A stretch of 10,723 nt of DNA from an uncultured Phycisphaerales bacterium (GCA_937891445.1 CALAFV010000235.1:1-10723); one strand, 5' to 3'; positions 1-6,452 are shown, counted from the first letter of the stretch. Made by a program: numbers and translations. Notes: generated by a model from the sequence alone, not told the origin.

Positions 1-3
1 AAT

Positions 4-38
4 GGAAAGTGGAAAGTGGAAAGTGGAAAGTGGAAATG
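4..38 (+). repeat. 7-base tandem repeat, GGAAAGT x4 plus a variant
   Basis: Four perfect head-to-tail copies of GGAAAGT (starting at 4, 11, 18 and 25) are followed by a fifth unit, GGAAATG (32-38), and then a run of G. The array lies just beyond the stop codon of the leftward DUF695-RraB gene and may continue past the window edge. A second, degenerate GGAA array with the same 7-base period lies at 8199-8226. It does not encode anything recognisable. Confidence 0.85.
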
Positions 39-50
39 GGGGGGCGAGGG

Positions 51-860
51 TCAGTTGTGGGGAGGGGGGGCCTCGGGGTCGTCGTCGTCCACTTCCATGG
101 GCGTGCCGTCGCTGTTGACGACGATGGTCTCCCAGCCGTCGTAGCGGCCGCCGGCGTGGTCGGCGGCTTCGTCGAGTTCGATGGTGATGGCGGAGATGGA
201 GTCGAGGTCAACGGGGTCGGTGCGGCGGAGGCGGAGGCCGTAGGGCTCGTCGTCGTCCGCGACGTTGTCGGCTTCGAGCATCTCGACCTCGAAGCCGGCT
301 TCGCGGGCTTGCCGCGCGAAGGCGTCGCGCGGGGGCTGCTCGGCGAAGTAGATGAAGTGGTCTACGGGGCGGGGGACTTCGAGGGCGTCGCCGGCATGCT
401 CGAGGGCGCGGACGACCTGGGCGTCCTGGGAGCGGCGGAACTCGGGGCCGGAGGGGAGGAGGTACTCGGAATAGACCTCCCACTCGGGATCGTGGGCGAC
501 CTCGACTTCGGTTTCGCGGTCCTTGACGGCGCGGAGGACGCTGGTCGCGGCGGCCTCGGAGGCGGCGGGGTCGGGGGTGTAGAAGAAAAAGTGGCGCCGG
601 CCGTCGGTGATGACGCGGCCGACCATCGCGGCGCCGGTGGCCTCCATGCGAGCCAGCAGCGGGTCCTCGAGGGCGTTGACGGCGTCGAGGTCGCTGGCGT
701 CGGGGAGGCCGCTCTCCAGGACGGCGTTGAAGCCGATGGTAACGCGGACCAGGTGCGGGCGGCGGTCGTCGGGAGCAACCTCGGTGAAGGCGAGGTCAAC
801 GGTGATGAGGGCGAGGGCGTCGTCGCGCTCGGCGTCGAAGCCGATCCAGTGTTCGTCCAT
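51..860 (-). CDS. DUF695 and RraB-domain protein
   Basis: This 269-residue soluble protein appears to join two domains. Residues about 1-133 resemble DUF695, with W5, a central G-R-V-I-T-D-G-R-R-H-F-F-F-Y stretch and the closing D-P-E-W-E-V-Y. Residues about 140-247 resemble RraB, with R-P-V-D-H-F-I-Y-F near 164-172 and the typical G-G-R-Y-D-G-W-E-T near 237-245. In gamma-proteobacteria RraB binds RNase E and inhibits mRNA decay; whether this protein does so is unknown. The last 20 residues are an acidic, proline-rich tail. There is no signal peptide or membrane segment. The ATG at 858-860 has no clear Shine-Dalgarno sequence, since its leader is C-rich. It lies 109 bases downstream of the LEPR-XLL gene on the same strand and could be co-transcribed, though the spacer is long enough for its own promoter. 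Confidence 0.85.
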   Translation of the reverse strand: MDEHWIGFDAERDDALALITVDLAFTEVAPDDRRPHLVRVTIGFNAVLESGLPDASDLDAVNALEDPLLARMEATGAAMVGRVITDGRRHFFFYTPDPAASEAAATSVLRAVKDRETEVEVAHDPEWEVYSEYLLPSGPEFRRSQDAQVVRALEHAGDALEVPRPVDHFIYFAEQPPRDAFARQAREAGFEVEMLEADNVADDDEPYGLRLRRTDPVDLDSISAITIELDEAADHAGGRYDGWETIVVNSDGTPMEVDDDDPEAPPPHN

Positions 861-891
861 CGGGGCAGCGTAGCAGAACGGGGTGGAGCGT

Positions 892-922
892 GGGAGGGCG
901 TTGGGAGGATGGGGAGAGGGGG
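892..922 (+). other. Putative G-quadruplex motif in spacer
   Basis: Five runs of at least three G occur at 892-894, 896-898, 903-905, 911-914 and 918-922, with loops of 1, 4, 5 and 3 bases. This fits the usual G3+N1-7 rule. It sits in the spacer just upstream of the leftward DUF695-RraB gene, with the G-rich strand as that gene's template. Structure formation is inferred from the pattern only. Confidence 0.6.
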
Positions 923-923
923 A

Positions 924-947
924 GGTGAGCAGGTGAGCGGGTGAGTG
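924..947 (+). repeat. 8-base tandem repeat, GGTGAGCN x3
   Basis: Three consecutive 8-base units are GGTGAGCA (924-931), GGTGAGCG (932-939) and GGTGAGTG (940-947). They lie in the 109-base spacer between the LEPR-XLL gene and the DUF695-RraB gene, directly after the G-quadruplex motif. The period differs from the 7-base GGAA arrays elsewhere in the window. Confidence 0.75.
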
Positions 948-969
948 GGGAGCCGCTGGTGGTCAGCGG

Positions 970-2712
970 TTAGATTCGGGTCCAGACGAGGTTGATGTTG
1001 GCGAGGACGGCGTCGAGGCCGCCGCGGAGGTTGATTTCGTCGCGGAGGTCGGCGTTGGGGAAGCGGGTGTCGAAGTCGTTGATGGCGCGTTCGAGGCGAT
1101 TGCGGGCGGCGGCGTTGAGGGTGACGCCGCGGGTGGTGAAGCGGTTCGTGGCGCCCGTGGGGACGTCGTTGGCGGTCATGCGGCCGATGTCGGGGACGAT
1201 GATGGTGACGGTGCTGCCGTCGCGGGTCCATGTGCCGCGGGTGGCGTCGGAGTCGAGGCCGTCGAAGTCGAGGTCGCCGCTGCGGAGGATCCAGGTGCCG
1301 TCGGCGCTCAGGACGACGGTGGCGTCCTCGTCGTCGAAGTCGGCGAAGTCGAAGTCGTCGAAGTCGTTGTCGTCGAGTTCGTCGAGGACGCCGCCGGCGC
1401 CGCCGCTGACGCGCCATGTGCCGGCGAGGGTCTGGAGCGCGGGATCGAACGGCCCGCCGAAGTCGTCGAGGTCGTCGTTCTCGTCTTCGGCGAGGGTGTC
1501 GAGGTTCTCGGCGCGCCAGGCTTCGCCGGGCCGCCAGGAGTAGCGGAGGACCTGACCGGTCGGGTTGGCGCCGAGGGCGTTCACCGTGCCGGCGGGGGAG
1601 GTGAAACTGGTGACGCCGGTGAGGGAGAAGTCTTCGGCGCCGGGGACGAGGTCGGTGGCGACCTGCCAGGCGGGGCCGAACTCCGGGACCCACCAGAAGA
1701 GCGTGAGGTCGCCGGTGTTGCTGACCGCGCCGATGTTGATGCCGCCCCACGGTGTTGTGGATGCCAGAGGGGTGGGGACGAGGGTCGGTCCGCCGAAGGC
1801 GTCGGAGAAGTTGGTCGTCTGCCAGTCGCCGCCGAACTGCGGGACCCACCAGGTGACGATCATGTCGCCGGCGGTGTCCACGGCGGCGATGTTGATGCCG
1901 CCCCAGTCGGTGACGAGGGCGGCGGGGCTGCCGGCGAGCGCGGGCGTGCCGGCGATGGCGGAGAGGTTGGTGACGTTCCAGGCCTCGTCGTCGCCGTTGT
2001 TGTCGTCGGGCGGGGGCGGGAGCCAGACGGTCTGGAGGTTGCCGGAGGCGTCGATGCCGACGATGTTCAGCGTGTTCCAGGGGGTGACGAAGGAGGCGAG
2101 GTCGCCGCGGAAGGCGGGGGTGACCAGGCCGCGGGGGGCGAGGGCGTCGGCGGTGATGTTGAGGAACTCCCAGTCGAAGCGGTTGGCGCTGGAGCCGGAG
2201 CCGGTCTGGCGGTAGAGGACCAGGTCGCCGGAGGCGGTGAGGCCGGCGAGGTGGATGCGGCCGTCGGTGGAGGCGAAGGTGGTCAGGCGGGAGGTGATGG
2301 GCTGGGCGTCGTCGAGTTCGTCGGTGAGGAAGCGGACGCGCTCGATGCCGTCGTCATCGTCGTCGAGGATGACGGCCAGGCCGGTGGGGGCGTTGACGGC
2401 GTCGTAGATACGGTCGTCCTTGGGGTCGCGGAAGGCGACGGCGGAGATGGGGACGAAGTCGTCGGGGAGCCAGGAGTCGAAGTTCTGGCGTCGCCAGTCG
2501 CGGTCGGCGTCGTCGTCGTTTTCGGTGAAGGTGACGAAGTCGTTGTTGCGGACGACGGCGACGGTGGTGCGTTCGTCGTCGAAGGTGTCGCCGTCGGCGA
2601 CGCCGAAGGGGATGGAGTCGAGGAGGAGGCGCGGCTCGATGGGTTCGAGGCGGGCGGGGTCGCTGGGGCGGCGGGAGCGGCGGGGGATGCTGGGCGTGGG
2701 GCTCGGGCGCAT
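970..2712 (-). CDS. LEPR-XLL beta-propeller-like surface protein with lipocalin-like C-terminus
   Basis: This 580-residue protein has the motif L-E-P-I-E-P-R-L-L-L-D-S at residues 22-33 after a basic, Pro/Ser-rich leader. It matches the LEPR-XLL motif of planctomycete surface or secreted proteins. Residues about 95-405 contain at least five, perhaps six, propeller-like repeats of about 50-60 residues. The clearest begin near 210, 268 and 320 with T-x-W-x-x-x-N-I and end in G-[ND]-[LM]-x(3)-W. Residues about 430-505 resemble a lipocalin-type domain (A-G-T-W, then S-A-D-G-T-W, then R-G-T-W), interrupted by an Asp/Phe-rich acidic loop at 445-464 that might bind cations. The ATG at 2710-2712 is chosen because GGAGG lies five bases upstream. 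An ATG at 2755-2757 would add 15 residues but has no ribosome binding site. The function is unknown; the repeats suggest a lectin-like or adhesive role. The gene is 261 bases downstream of trpS. Confidence 0.8.
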   Translation of the reverse strand: MRPSPTPSIPRRSRRPSDPARLEPIEPRLLLDSIPFGVADGDTFDDERTTVAVVRNNDFVTFTENDDDADRDWRRQNFDSWLPDDFVPISAVAFRDPKDDRIYDAVNAPTGLAVILDDDDDGIERVRFLTDELDDAQPITSRLTTFASTDGRIHLAGLTASGDLVLYRQTGSGSSANRFDWEFLNITADALAPRGLVTPAFRGDLASFVTPWNTLNIVGIDASGNLQTVWLPPPPDDNNGDDEAWNVTNLSAIAGTPALAGSPAALVTDWGGINIAAVDTAGDMIVTWWVPQFGGDWQTTNFSDAFGGPTLVPTPLASTTPWGGINIGAVSNTGDLTLFWWVPEFGPAWQVATDLVPGAEDFSLTGVTSFTSPAGTVNALGANPTGQVLRYSWRPGEAWRAENLDTLAEDENDDLDDFGGPFDPALQTLAGTWRVSGGAGGVLDELDDNDFDDFDFADFDDEDATVVLSADGTWILRSGDLDFDGLDSDATRGTWTRDGSTVTIIVPDIGRMTANDVPTGATNRFTTRGVTLNAAARNRLERAINDFDTRFPNADLRDEINLRGGLDAVLANINLVWTRI

Positions 2713-2717
2713 GGTGG

Positions 2718-2722
2718 CCTCC
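2718..2722 (-). promoter_or_regulatory. Ribosome binding site that decides the LEPR-XLL start
   Basis: GGAGG on the leftward strand is followed by five bases (CCACC) and the ATG at 2712-2710. The in-frame upstream ATG at 2757-2755 has no such sequence, so the inner start is preferred. Confidence 0.7.
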
Positions 2723-2973
2723 GTGGGTCGGCGCGGCGAGCAGCCGCGACTGAGCATCCATATGGGCGAGAGGGGATGTGGTTCGACTCACGGGTGCTGG
2801 CAAATACCCAGAAATGGGTTGGCCTGCGCTGCGTGGGATGGGGTGGCGCGCCAGTGGGGCGCGCGGTGGGGATGGGGCGGTCGGTGGGCGCGTGGAGGGA
2901 TGGAGGGGGGAGAACGCGTGGACGGGGGAGGAGAGGCAGGAGATCGGGGAGGGCCTCGTCCCCGGCGTGCGTG
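2723..2973. other. Spacer between trpS and the LEPR-XLL gene
   Basis: This is the second longest spacer in the window. Its left part (about 2790-2820) is less GC-rich and would be the likeliest place for a leftward promoter of the LEPR-XLL gene, but no convincing -35/-10 pair is visible. It includes a small hairpin at 2806-2819 (A-C-C-C-A, loop G-A-A-A, T-G-G-G-T). The right part (about 2870-2965) is a run of G-rich purine tracts on the given strand. No RNA gene and no clear terminator for trpS were found. Confidence 0.5.
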
Positions 2974-4038
2974 TTACAGCGTGCGGAGTTCGCGCGGGCC
3001 GAAGTCGAGTTGCATGGCCTTCTTGGCGAGGTAGAGGGTTTCTTCGGCGATGGCGTTGGCCTTGGCGATGCCGCGGCGGATGACGTCGTGGACGATGGCG
3101 TCGCCGTCGGGGCCTTCGAGTTTGGCGCGGCGCTCGCGCATGGGGGCGAGGAGGGCGTTGATGGCCTCGCCGAGTTCGGCTTTGATGTGGCCGTCGCCGA
3201 TGTTGTCGCCGGCGACGTAGCGGCGCTTGAGTTCGGCGGCGCGCTCGCCGCCGATGAAGACGTCCACGTACTGCATGAGGACGTTGTCGGGGTCGCCGGG
3301 GTCGGTGGGGGACTGGCGGCCGGTGGTGATGCGGTTGATCTTCTTCTGGACGGTCTTGGCGTCGTCGTAGAGGAAGATGGCGTTGCCCAGGGACTTGGAC
3401 ATCTTCTGCTTGCCGTCGAGGCCGACGAGGCGGGCGACGCGGCCGATCTTGGCCTTGGGAATCGGGAAGAGGCCGCCGGCCTTGACGTGGTCCTCGGGGG
3501 GGACGCGGTTGCCGACGCCGCAGTAGAGTTGGTTGAACTTCAGGGCGACGTCGCGGCACATTTCGATGTGGGCCTCCTGGTCCTCGCCGACGGGGACCAG
3601 GTCGGGGCGGAAGGCGAGGATGTCGGCGCACTGGCCGACGGCGTACATGGGGAAGCCGAAGGGGTAGGTGTCGCCCAGGCCTTTGGCCTCGATCTCGGTT
3701 TTGAGGGTGGGGTTGCGCATCACCTTGTTGAAGGGGATGAGCATCGCGAAGAGGAAGGTGAGTTCGGCGATGGCGGGGATCTCGGACTGGAGGACGAAGG
3801 TGGAGCGGTCGGGGTCGAGGCCGACGGCGAGCCAGTCCTTGACGATGCCGATGGTGTTGGCGCGGATGTCGGCGGGCTTTTCGGCGAGGGTGGTGAAGGC
3901 GTGGACGTTGGCGATGAGGAAGTAGCAGTCGTACTCGTCCTGGAGGCGCAGGCGGTTCTCGAGAGAGCCGACGTAGTGGCCCAGGTGCAGGCCGGTGTGG
4001 GTGGGGGTGTCGCCGGTGAGGATTCGGGGCTTGGACAT
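2974..4038 (-). CDS. trpS: Tryptophanyl-tRNA synthetase
   Basis: This 354-residue class I aminoacyl-tRNA synthetase charges tRNA-Trp with tryptophan in the cytoplasm, using ATP. The HIGH-type signature is L-H-L-G-H-Y at residues 17-22, inside a T-G-D-T-P-T context near the N-terminus. K-M-S-K-S lies at 212-216 and the ATP-site region V-P-V-G-E-D-Q-E-A-H near 148-157. The T-G-D-x-P-T start and G-S-L-E-N-R after the HIGH motif resemble the TrpRS branch that includes Deinococcus TrpRS II, more than E. coli TrpS. The stretch between P-T and L-H-L-G-H seems one residue longer than usual. The length is close to the family norm, so the gene looks intact. The ATG at 4036-4038 has a C-rich leader and no Shine-Dalgarno sequence. 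It lies 44 bases after the small membrane protein gene and is probably in an operon with it and the CPBP gene. Confidence 0.96.
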   Translation of the reverse strand: MSKPRILTGDTPTHTGLHLGHYVGSLENRLRLQDEYDCYFLIANVHAFTTLAEKPADIRANTIGIVKDWLAVGLDPDRSTFVLQSEIPAIAELTFLFAMLIPFNKVMRNPTLKTEIEAKGLGDTYPFGFPMYAVGQCADILAFRPDLVPVGEDQEAHIEMCRDVALKFNQLYCGVGNRVPPEDHVKAGGLFPIPKAKIGRVARLVGLDGKQKMSKSLGNAIFLYDDAKTVQKKINRITTGRQSPTDPGDPDNVLMQYVDVFIGGERAAELKRRYVAGDNIGDGHIKAELGEAINALLAPMRERRAKLEGPDGDAIVHDVIRRGIAKANAIAEETLYLAKKAMQLDFGPRELRTL

Positions 4039-4059
4039 GGGGAGGGGAGTTTAGGTCGA

Positions 4060-4080
4060 GGGAGAGGGGGCGGGACCGGG
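4060..4080 (+). other. Putative G-quadruplex motif between trpS and the small membrane gene
   Basis: G runs at 4060-4062, 4066-4070, 4072-4074 and 4078-4080 have loops of 3, 1 and 3 bases, a compact canonical pattern. It fills most of the 44-base gap just upstream of the leftward trpS start. In the leftward transcript this segment is C-rich, so any quadruplex would form on the DNA template strand. Confidence 0.6.
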
Positions 4081-4082
4081 CG

Positions 4083-4310
4083 TCAGCAGGCGCGGCTGCG
4101 CTTGCGAATCAGGCGGATGGAGGCGGCGCGGGCATCGGGGTCGGGGGCGTCGGCGTGGCGCTCGAGGGCGGCGCGGGCGTCGGGGCGTCTAGTCGGGGGC
4201 GGCGGCGAGCCGCGGGAGCGGTCGGCGAACATGGCCCAGAGGAAAATGACCGGGGCGATGAGGGCCAGGGCGATCGTGACGCAGCGCCAGAGCCATGACG
4301 GGCTGGTCAT
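4083..4310 (-). CDS. Small single-span membrane protein, unknown function
   Basis: This 75-residue protein has one hydrophobic segment at residues about 9-29 (from the R-C-V-T-I-A-L-A-L-I start to A-M-F-A), followed by a Pro-rich linker and an Arg- and Ala-rich tail. It could be a membrane anchor or small regulatory subunit, but I do not recognise a family. The case for a real gene is a reasonable ribosome binding site (GAGGA eight bases before the ATG at 4308-4310), a clear membrane segment, and a fit in the 311-base gap between the CPBP and trpS genes with short spacers on both sides. The tail ends R-K-R-S-R-A-C. A shadow frame is not ruled out because the region is very GC-rich. Confidence 0.6.
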   Translation of the reverse strand: MTSPSWLWRCVTIALALIAPVIFLWAMFADRSRGSPPPPTRRPDARAALERHADAPDPDARAASIRLIRKRSRAC

Positions 4311-4349
4311 GGGCCCTTTCCTCGGGTTTGTGGATCGGGCAGGTCGGGA

Positions 4350-5234
4350 CTACGACGCGGCCAGTGTAACGGCGAGGTTGGCGGCGTTGAAGGCGGCGTG
4401 CATGACGATGGGGACGCCCAGGCGGGCGGTTCGTTCGTAGGCGGCGCCGATCGCGACCGAGAGGGTGCAGAGGACGGGCATGGCGTAGATCGGCACGGAG
4501 CCGATGTGGACGGCGGTGAAGAGGAGGGAGGTGATGAGGATCGCGGCCCAGTGGGAGCGGGTGAGGGTGAGAAGGGAGGTCTGGAGAAAGACGCGGTAGG
4601 TGAGTTCCTCGACGATCGGAGCGCCGAGGGCGGCGGTGAGAACCAGGGCCCAGATCCACGGGTCCGCGCGGCTGTCGAGGATCATCCGCAGTTGCGTGTG
4701 GGCGACGGGGTCGGGGGCGATGCCGGTGAGCAGGCCGTAGATCGCGGGGCTCAGAACCCCGACGGCGAGGATGATGGGAGCGGTCAGGGCGAAGAGCGCC
4801 AGGCCGGCGAGGAGGTCGGTTGCACGAACGCGCAGGCCGGAGTTGGGGGGGCGGATGGCGCGGGCGAAGAAGGCGACGAGGGCGGCGCCGGCGGTCGCCG
4901 CGACGGTGTACGCCGCGACGCCGACGATGGCCTGCTGGCGCAGGTCCGGATCAACGCCGGGCGTCACGCCGACGAGCGCCCCAACGAGGCCGGCGGTGGT
5001 CAGCAGCGCGAGGTAGGTGACGACGGCGGCGAGGAGCCAGATGGGCCACGGGATCGCCGCGGCGTGCTCGGGGCGCGCGGGGGTGCGGCGGCGGAAACTT
5101 CCCGGGCGGATCAGGTCGGCGTACCAGAGGAATCCCGCGAGTGCGACGCCGAGCGCGACGATGATGAGTTCGGGTGCGCCCGGGCGCCCGGTCGTCGGGA
5201 GGGGGGCTGCGCCGAGGGCAACAATCAGCGACAT
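4350..5234 (-). CDS. CPBP-family intramembrane glutamic protease
   Basis: This 294-residue polytopic membrane protein carries the three CPBP (Rce1/Abi) motifs. They are E-E-L-T-Y-R at residues 209-214 (the E-E-x3-R motif), F-T-A-V-H at 239-243 (F-x3-H) and H-A-A-F-N at 279-283 (H-x3-N). All expected catalytic glutamates, histidines and the asparagine are present. About seven or eight hydrophobic segments can be seen, beginning near residues 20, 65, 100, 140, 190, 230, 250 and 275. Family members cleave within or near the membrane or act as membrane immunity or tethering factors; the substrate here is unknown. The ATG at 5232-5234 has a good ribosome binding site (G-G-A-G-G-G-A-G-A-G-G, six bases away). 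It is the first gene of the likely leftward operon with the small membrane protein and trpS. Its start codon abuts a possible start of the TrpC-like gene. Confidence 0.92.
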   Translation of the reverse strand: MSLIVALGAAPLPTTGRPGAPELIIVALGVALAGFLWYADLIRPGSFRRRTPARPEHAAAIPWPIWLLAAVVTYLALLTTAGLVGALVGVTPGVDPDLRQQAIVGVAAYTVAATAGAALVAFFARAIRPPNSGLRVRATDLLAGLALFALTAPIILAVGVLSPAIYGLLTGIAPDPVAHTQLRMILDSRADPWIWALVLTAALGAPIVEELTYRVFLQTSLLTLTRSHWAAILITSLLFTAVHIGSVPIYAMPVLCTLSVAIGAAYERTARLGVPIVMHAAFNAANLAVTLAAS

Positions 5235-5237
5235 ATG
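5232..5237. promoter_or_regulatory. Palindromic CATATG holding two divergent ATG codons
   Basis: The leftward CPBP gene starts with the ATG read from 5234 to 5232. The longest in-frame start of the rightward TrpC-like gene is the ATG at 5235-5237. If both are used, the genes have zero intergenic bases and each promoter must lie inside the other gene. If TrpC starts at the GTG at 5322, the spacer is 87 bases. Confidence 0.7.
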
Positions 5238-6203
5238 CCGCCTCTCCCTCCGCCTTCGGATCCGCCGACCCCGGGCAACGCCGGTGAGGGGCCGCAGCCG
5301 GGGCCTCCCTCCCCCCGCGGCGTGCCGGCGGCGCTGGCGGCGGTGGCCGAGCGCAAGCGGTCGGAGGTGCGCGAGGCCCAGAAGCGGATGACCTTTGCGG
5401 AGTTAGAGGCTCTGGTGGCGCAGGCGGATGAGCCGCGGAACTTCTTCGCGGCGGTCACCAAGCGTCCGCCGCGGCGGGGGGGCGACGTCGCGGTAATCGC
5501 GGAGATCGCGCGGCTGGACGCTTCGGGGCGGGTGCTCCGGCCGGAGTTCGCCAACGGCGGCGGGGCGAAGCCGGGGGAAGGGGGCGCGGGGGGTGGATAC
5601 GACGTTGCCGCCATCGCGAGACGGTACGACGCGGGGGGCGCGGCGGCGATCGCGGTGGCGACGGACGTCGAGGCGGGGGGGAGTCTGGCGGACGTCGAGG
5701 TGGCGCGCGAGGCGACGGGCCTGCCGGTGCTGCGGCGGGATGTGATCGTGGACCCGTGGCAGTTGTGGGAGAGCCGGGCGGCGGGGGCGGACGCGGTGCT
5801 GCTGATCGCGGACCTGCTGACGGAGGGGGAGTTGGTGGACCTGCTGATCCTGAGCCAGCAGTTGCGGCTGACGGCGATCATCGAGGTGCGGTCGATGGAG
5901 GCGCTGCTGCGGGTGCGGCCGCACGTGGGGTTCCCGCACCGCGCGTACGGGCTGCTGGGGATCAACAACCGCGAGATGCCGGGTGCGGCGTCGCCGGAGG
6001 GGGACGTGGCGGGGACGCTGCGGCTGCTGGACATGGTGGACGACCTGACGGTGCTGGTCAGCGAGGGGGGCGTGCGGACGAGGGAGGACGTGGACCGGCT
6101 GGTGCGTCGTGGTGTTCGGATTGTGCTCGTGGGGGCGGAGATTCTGCGACGGGAGGATCCGGAAGCGGCAATCGCTGAACTACGAGGCCCGGTCGTGCGT
6201 TAG
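5235..6203 (+). CDS. trpC: Divergent indole-3-glycerol-phosphate synthase homologue (TrpC-like)
   Basis: This is a TIM-barrel protein of the TrpC family, which converts CdRP to indole-3-glycerol phosphate in tryptophan synthesis. Recognisable blocks include P-V-L-R-R-D (164-169), G-A-D-A-V-L-L-I (184-191), I-I-E-V (215-218), G-I-N-N-R (242-246) and V-S-E-G-G-V (275-280). Against the Sulfolobus enzyme, the active-site Glu51, Glu159, Asn180, Arg182 and Glu210 equivalents are kept (E90, E217, N244, R246, E277). Lys53 becomes A92, Lys110 becomes R168 and Ser211 becomes G278. The usual S-P-S-K-G is D-A-S-G-R. There is a Gly-rich insert at about 106-121. The ATG at 5235 gives 322 residues with a proline-rich leader. 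A GTG at 5322 would give 293 and matches the family start better, but neither has a good ribosome binding site. Family membership is firm; classical catalysis is doubtful. Confidence 0.88.
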   Translation: MPPLPPPSDPPTPGNAGEGPQPGPPSPRGVPAALAAVAERKRSEVREAQKRMTFAELEALVAQADEPRNFFAAVTKRPPRRGGDVAVIAEIARLDASGRVLRPEFANGGGAKPGEGGAGGGYDVAAIARRYDAGGAAAIAVATDVEAGGSLADVEVAREATGLPVLRRDVIVDPWQLWESRAAGADAVLLIADLLTEGELVDLLILSQQLRLTAIIEVRSMEALLRVRPHVGFPHRAYGLLGINNREMPGAASPEGDVAGTLRLLDMVDDLTVLVSEGGVRTREDVDRLVRRGVRIVLVGAEILRREDPEAAIAELRGPVVR

Positions 6204-6357
6204 ACGCCAAGCCCGCTTGCGGAGGAGCGGGAGGGGCCCGGCCTGCGCGGCCGTGCAGGGCGGTGCAGCCGGTCCGCCGTCGGCCGCCGTGTGAGGATCG
6301 GGCTAGAGTTGGACCCTTTTCGGGATGATGAAAGGACGCCACCGGGTGTCTGCCGCC

Positions 6358-6384
6358 GGGGAAGGGGGGCAGCGGGGGCGTGGG
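6358..6384 (+). other. Putative G-quadruplex motif in 5' leader
   Basis: G runs of 4, 6, 5 and 3 bases at 6358-6361, 6364-6369, 6374-6378 and 6382-6384 are separated by loops of 2, 4 and 3 bases. The motif is on the coding strand about 80 bases before the start of the secreted thioredoxin-fold gene. It could therefore form in the mRNA leader if transcription starts upstream of it. Confidence 0.6.
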
Positions 6385-6452
6385 CCGGGCTGGGAGGGAC
6401 CCGGCAGGCGACGGCCACCGGCGGGACATAGAGACAGGCGCAGCTGAGGCGC

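Noticed and set aside
9..944. Rightward open frame opposite the DUF695-RraB gene
   Set aside because: It is a Gly/Val-rich shadow that includes the repeat array and the spacer. The leftward frame matches two protein families.
2779..2795. GGTTCGACTC, like the T-loop of a tRNA
   Set aside because: The flanking bases do not form the five-pair T stem, and there is no anticodon arm, D arm or acceptor stem around it on either strand.
2806..2819. Hairpin with a GAAA loop upstream of the LEPR-XLL gene
   Set aside because: The stem is only five pairs and no T-tract or second copy supports a terminator or operator role.
2251..4440. Long rightward open frame of over 700 codons opposite trpS and the LEPR-XLL gene
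   Set aside because: Its translation is low-complexity Gly/Val/Glu/Ala and it lies opposite clearly recognisable genes. Long antisense frames are expected at this GC content.
6325..6447. Small rightward open frame of 40 codons in the leader of the thioredoxin-fold gene
   Set aside because: It is Arg/Gly-rich with no ribosome binding site and no recognisable feature. It is most likely a chance frame in GC-rich leader sequence.
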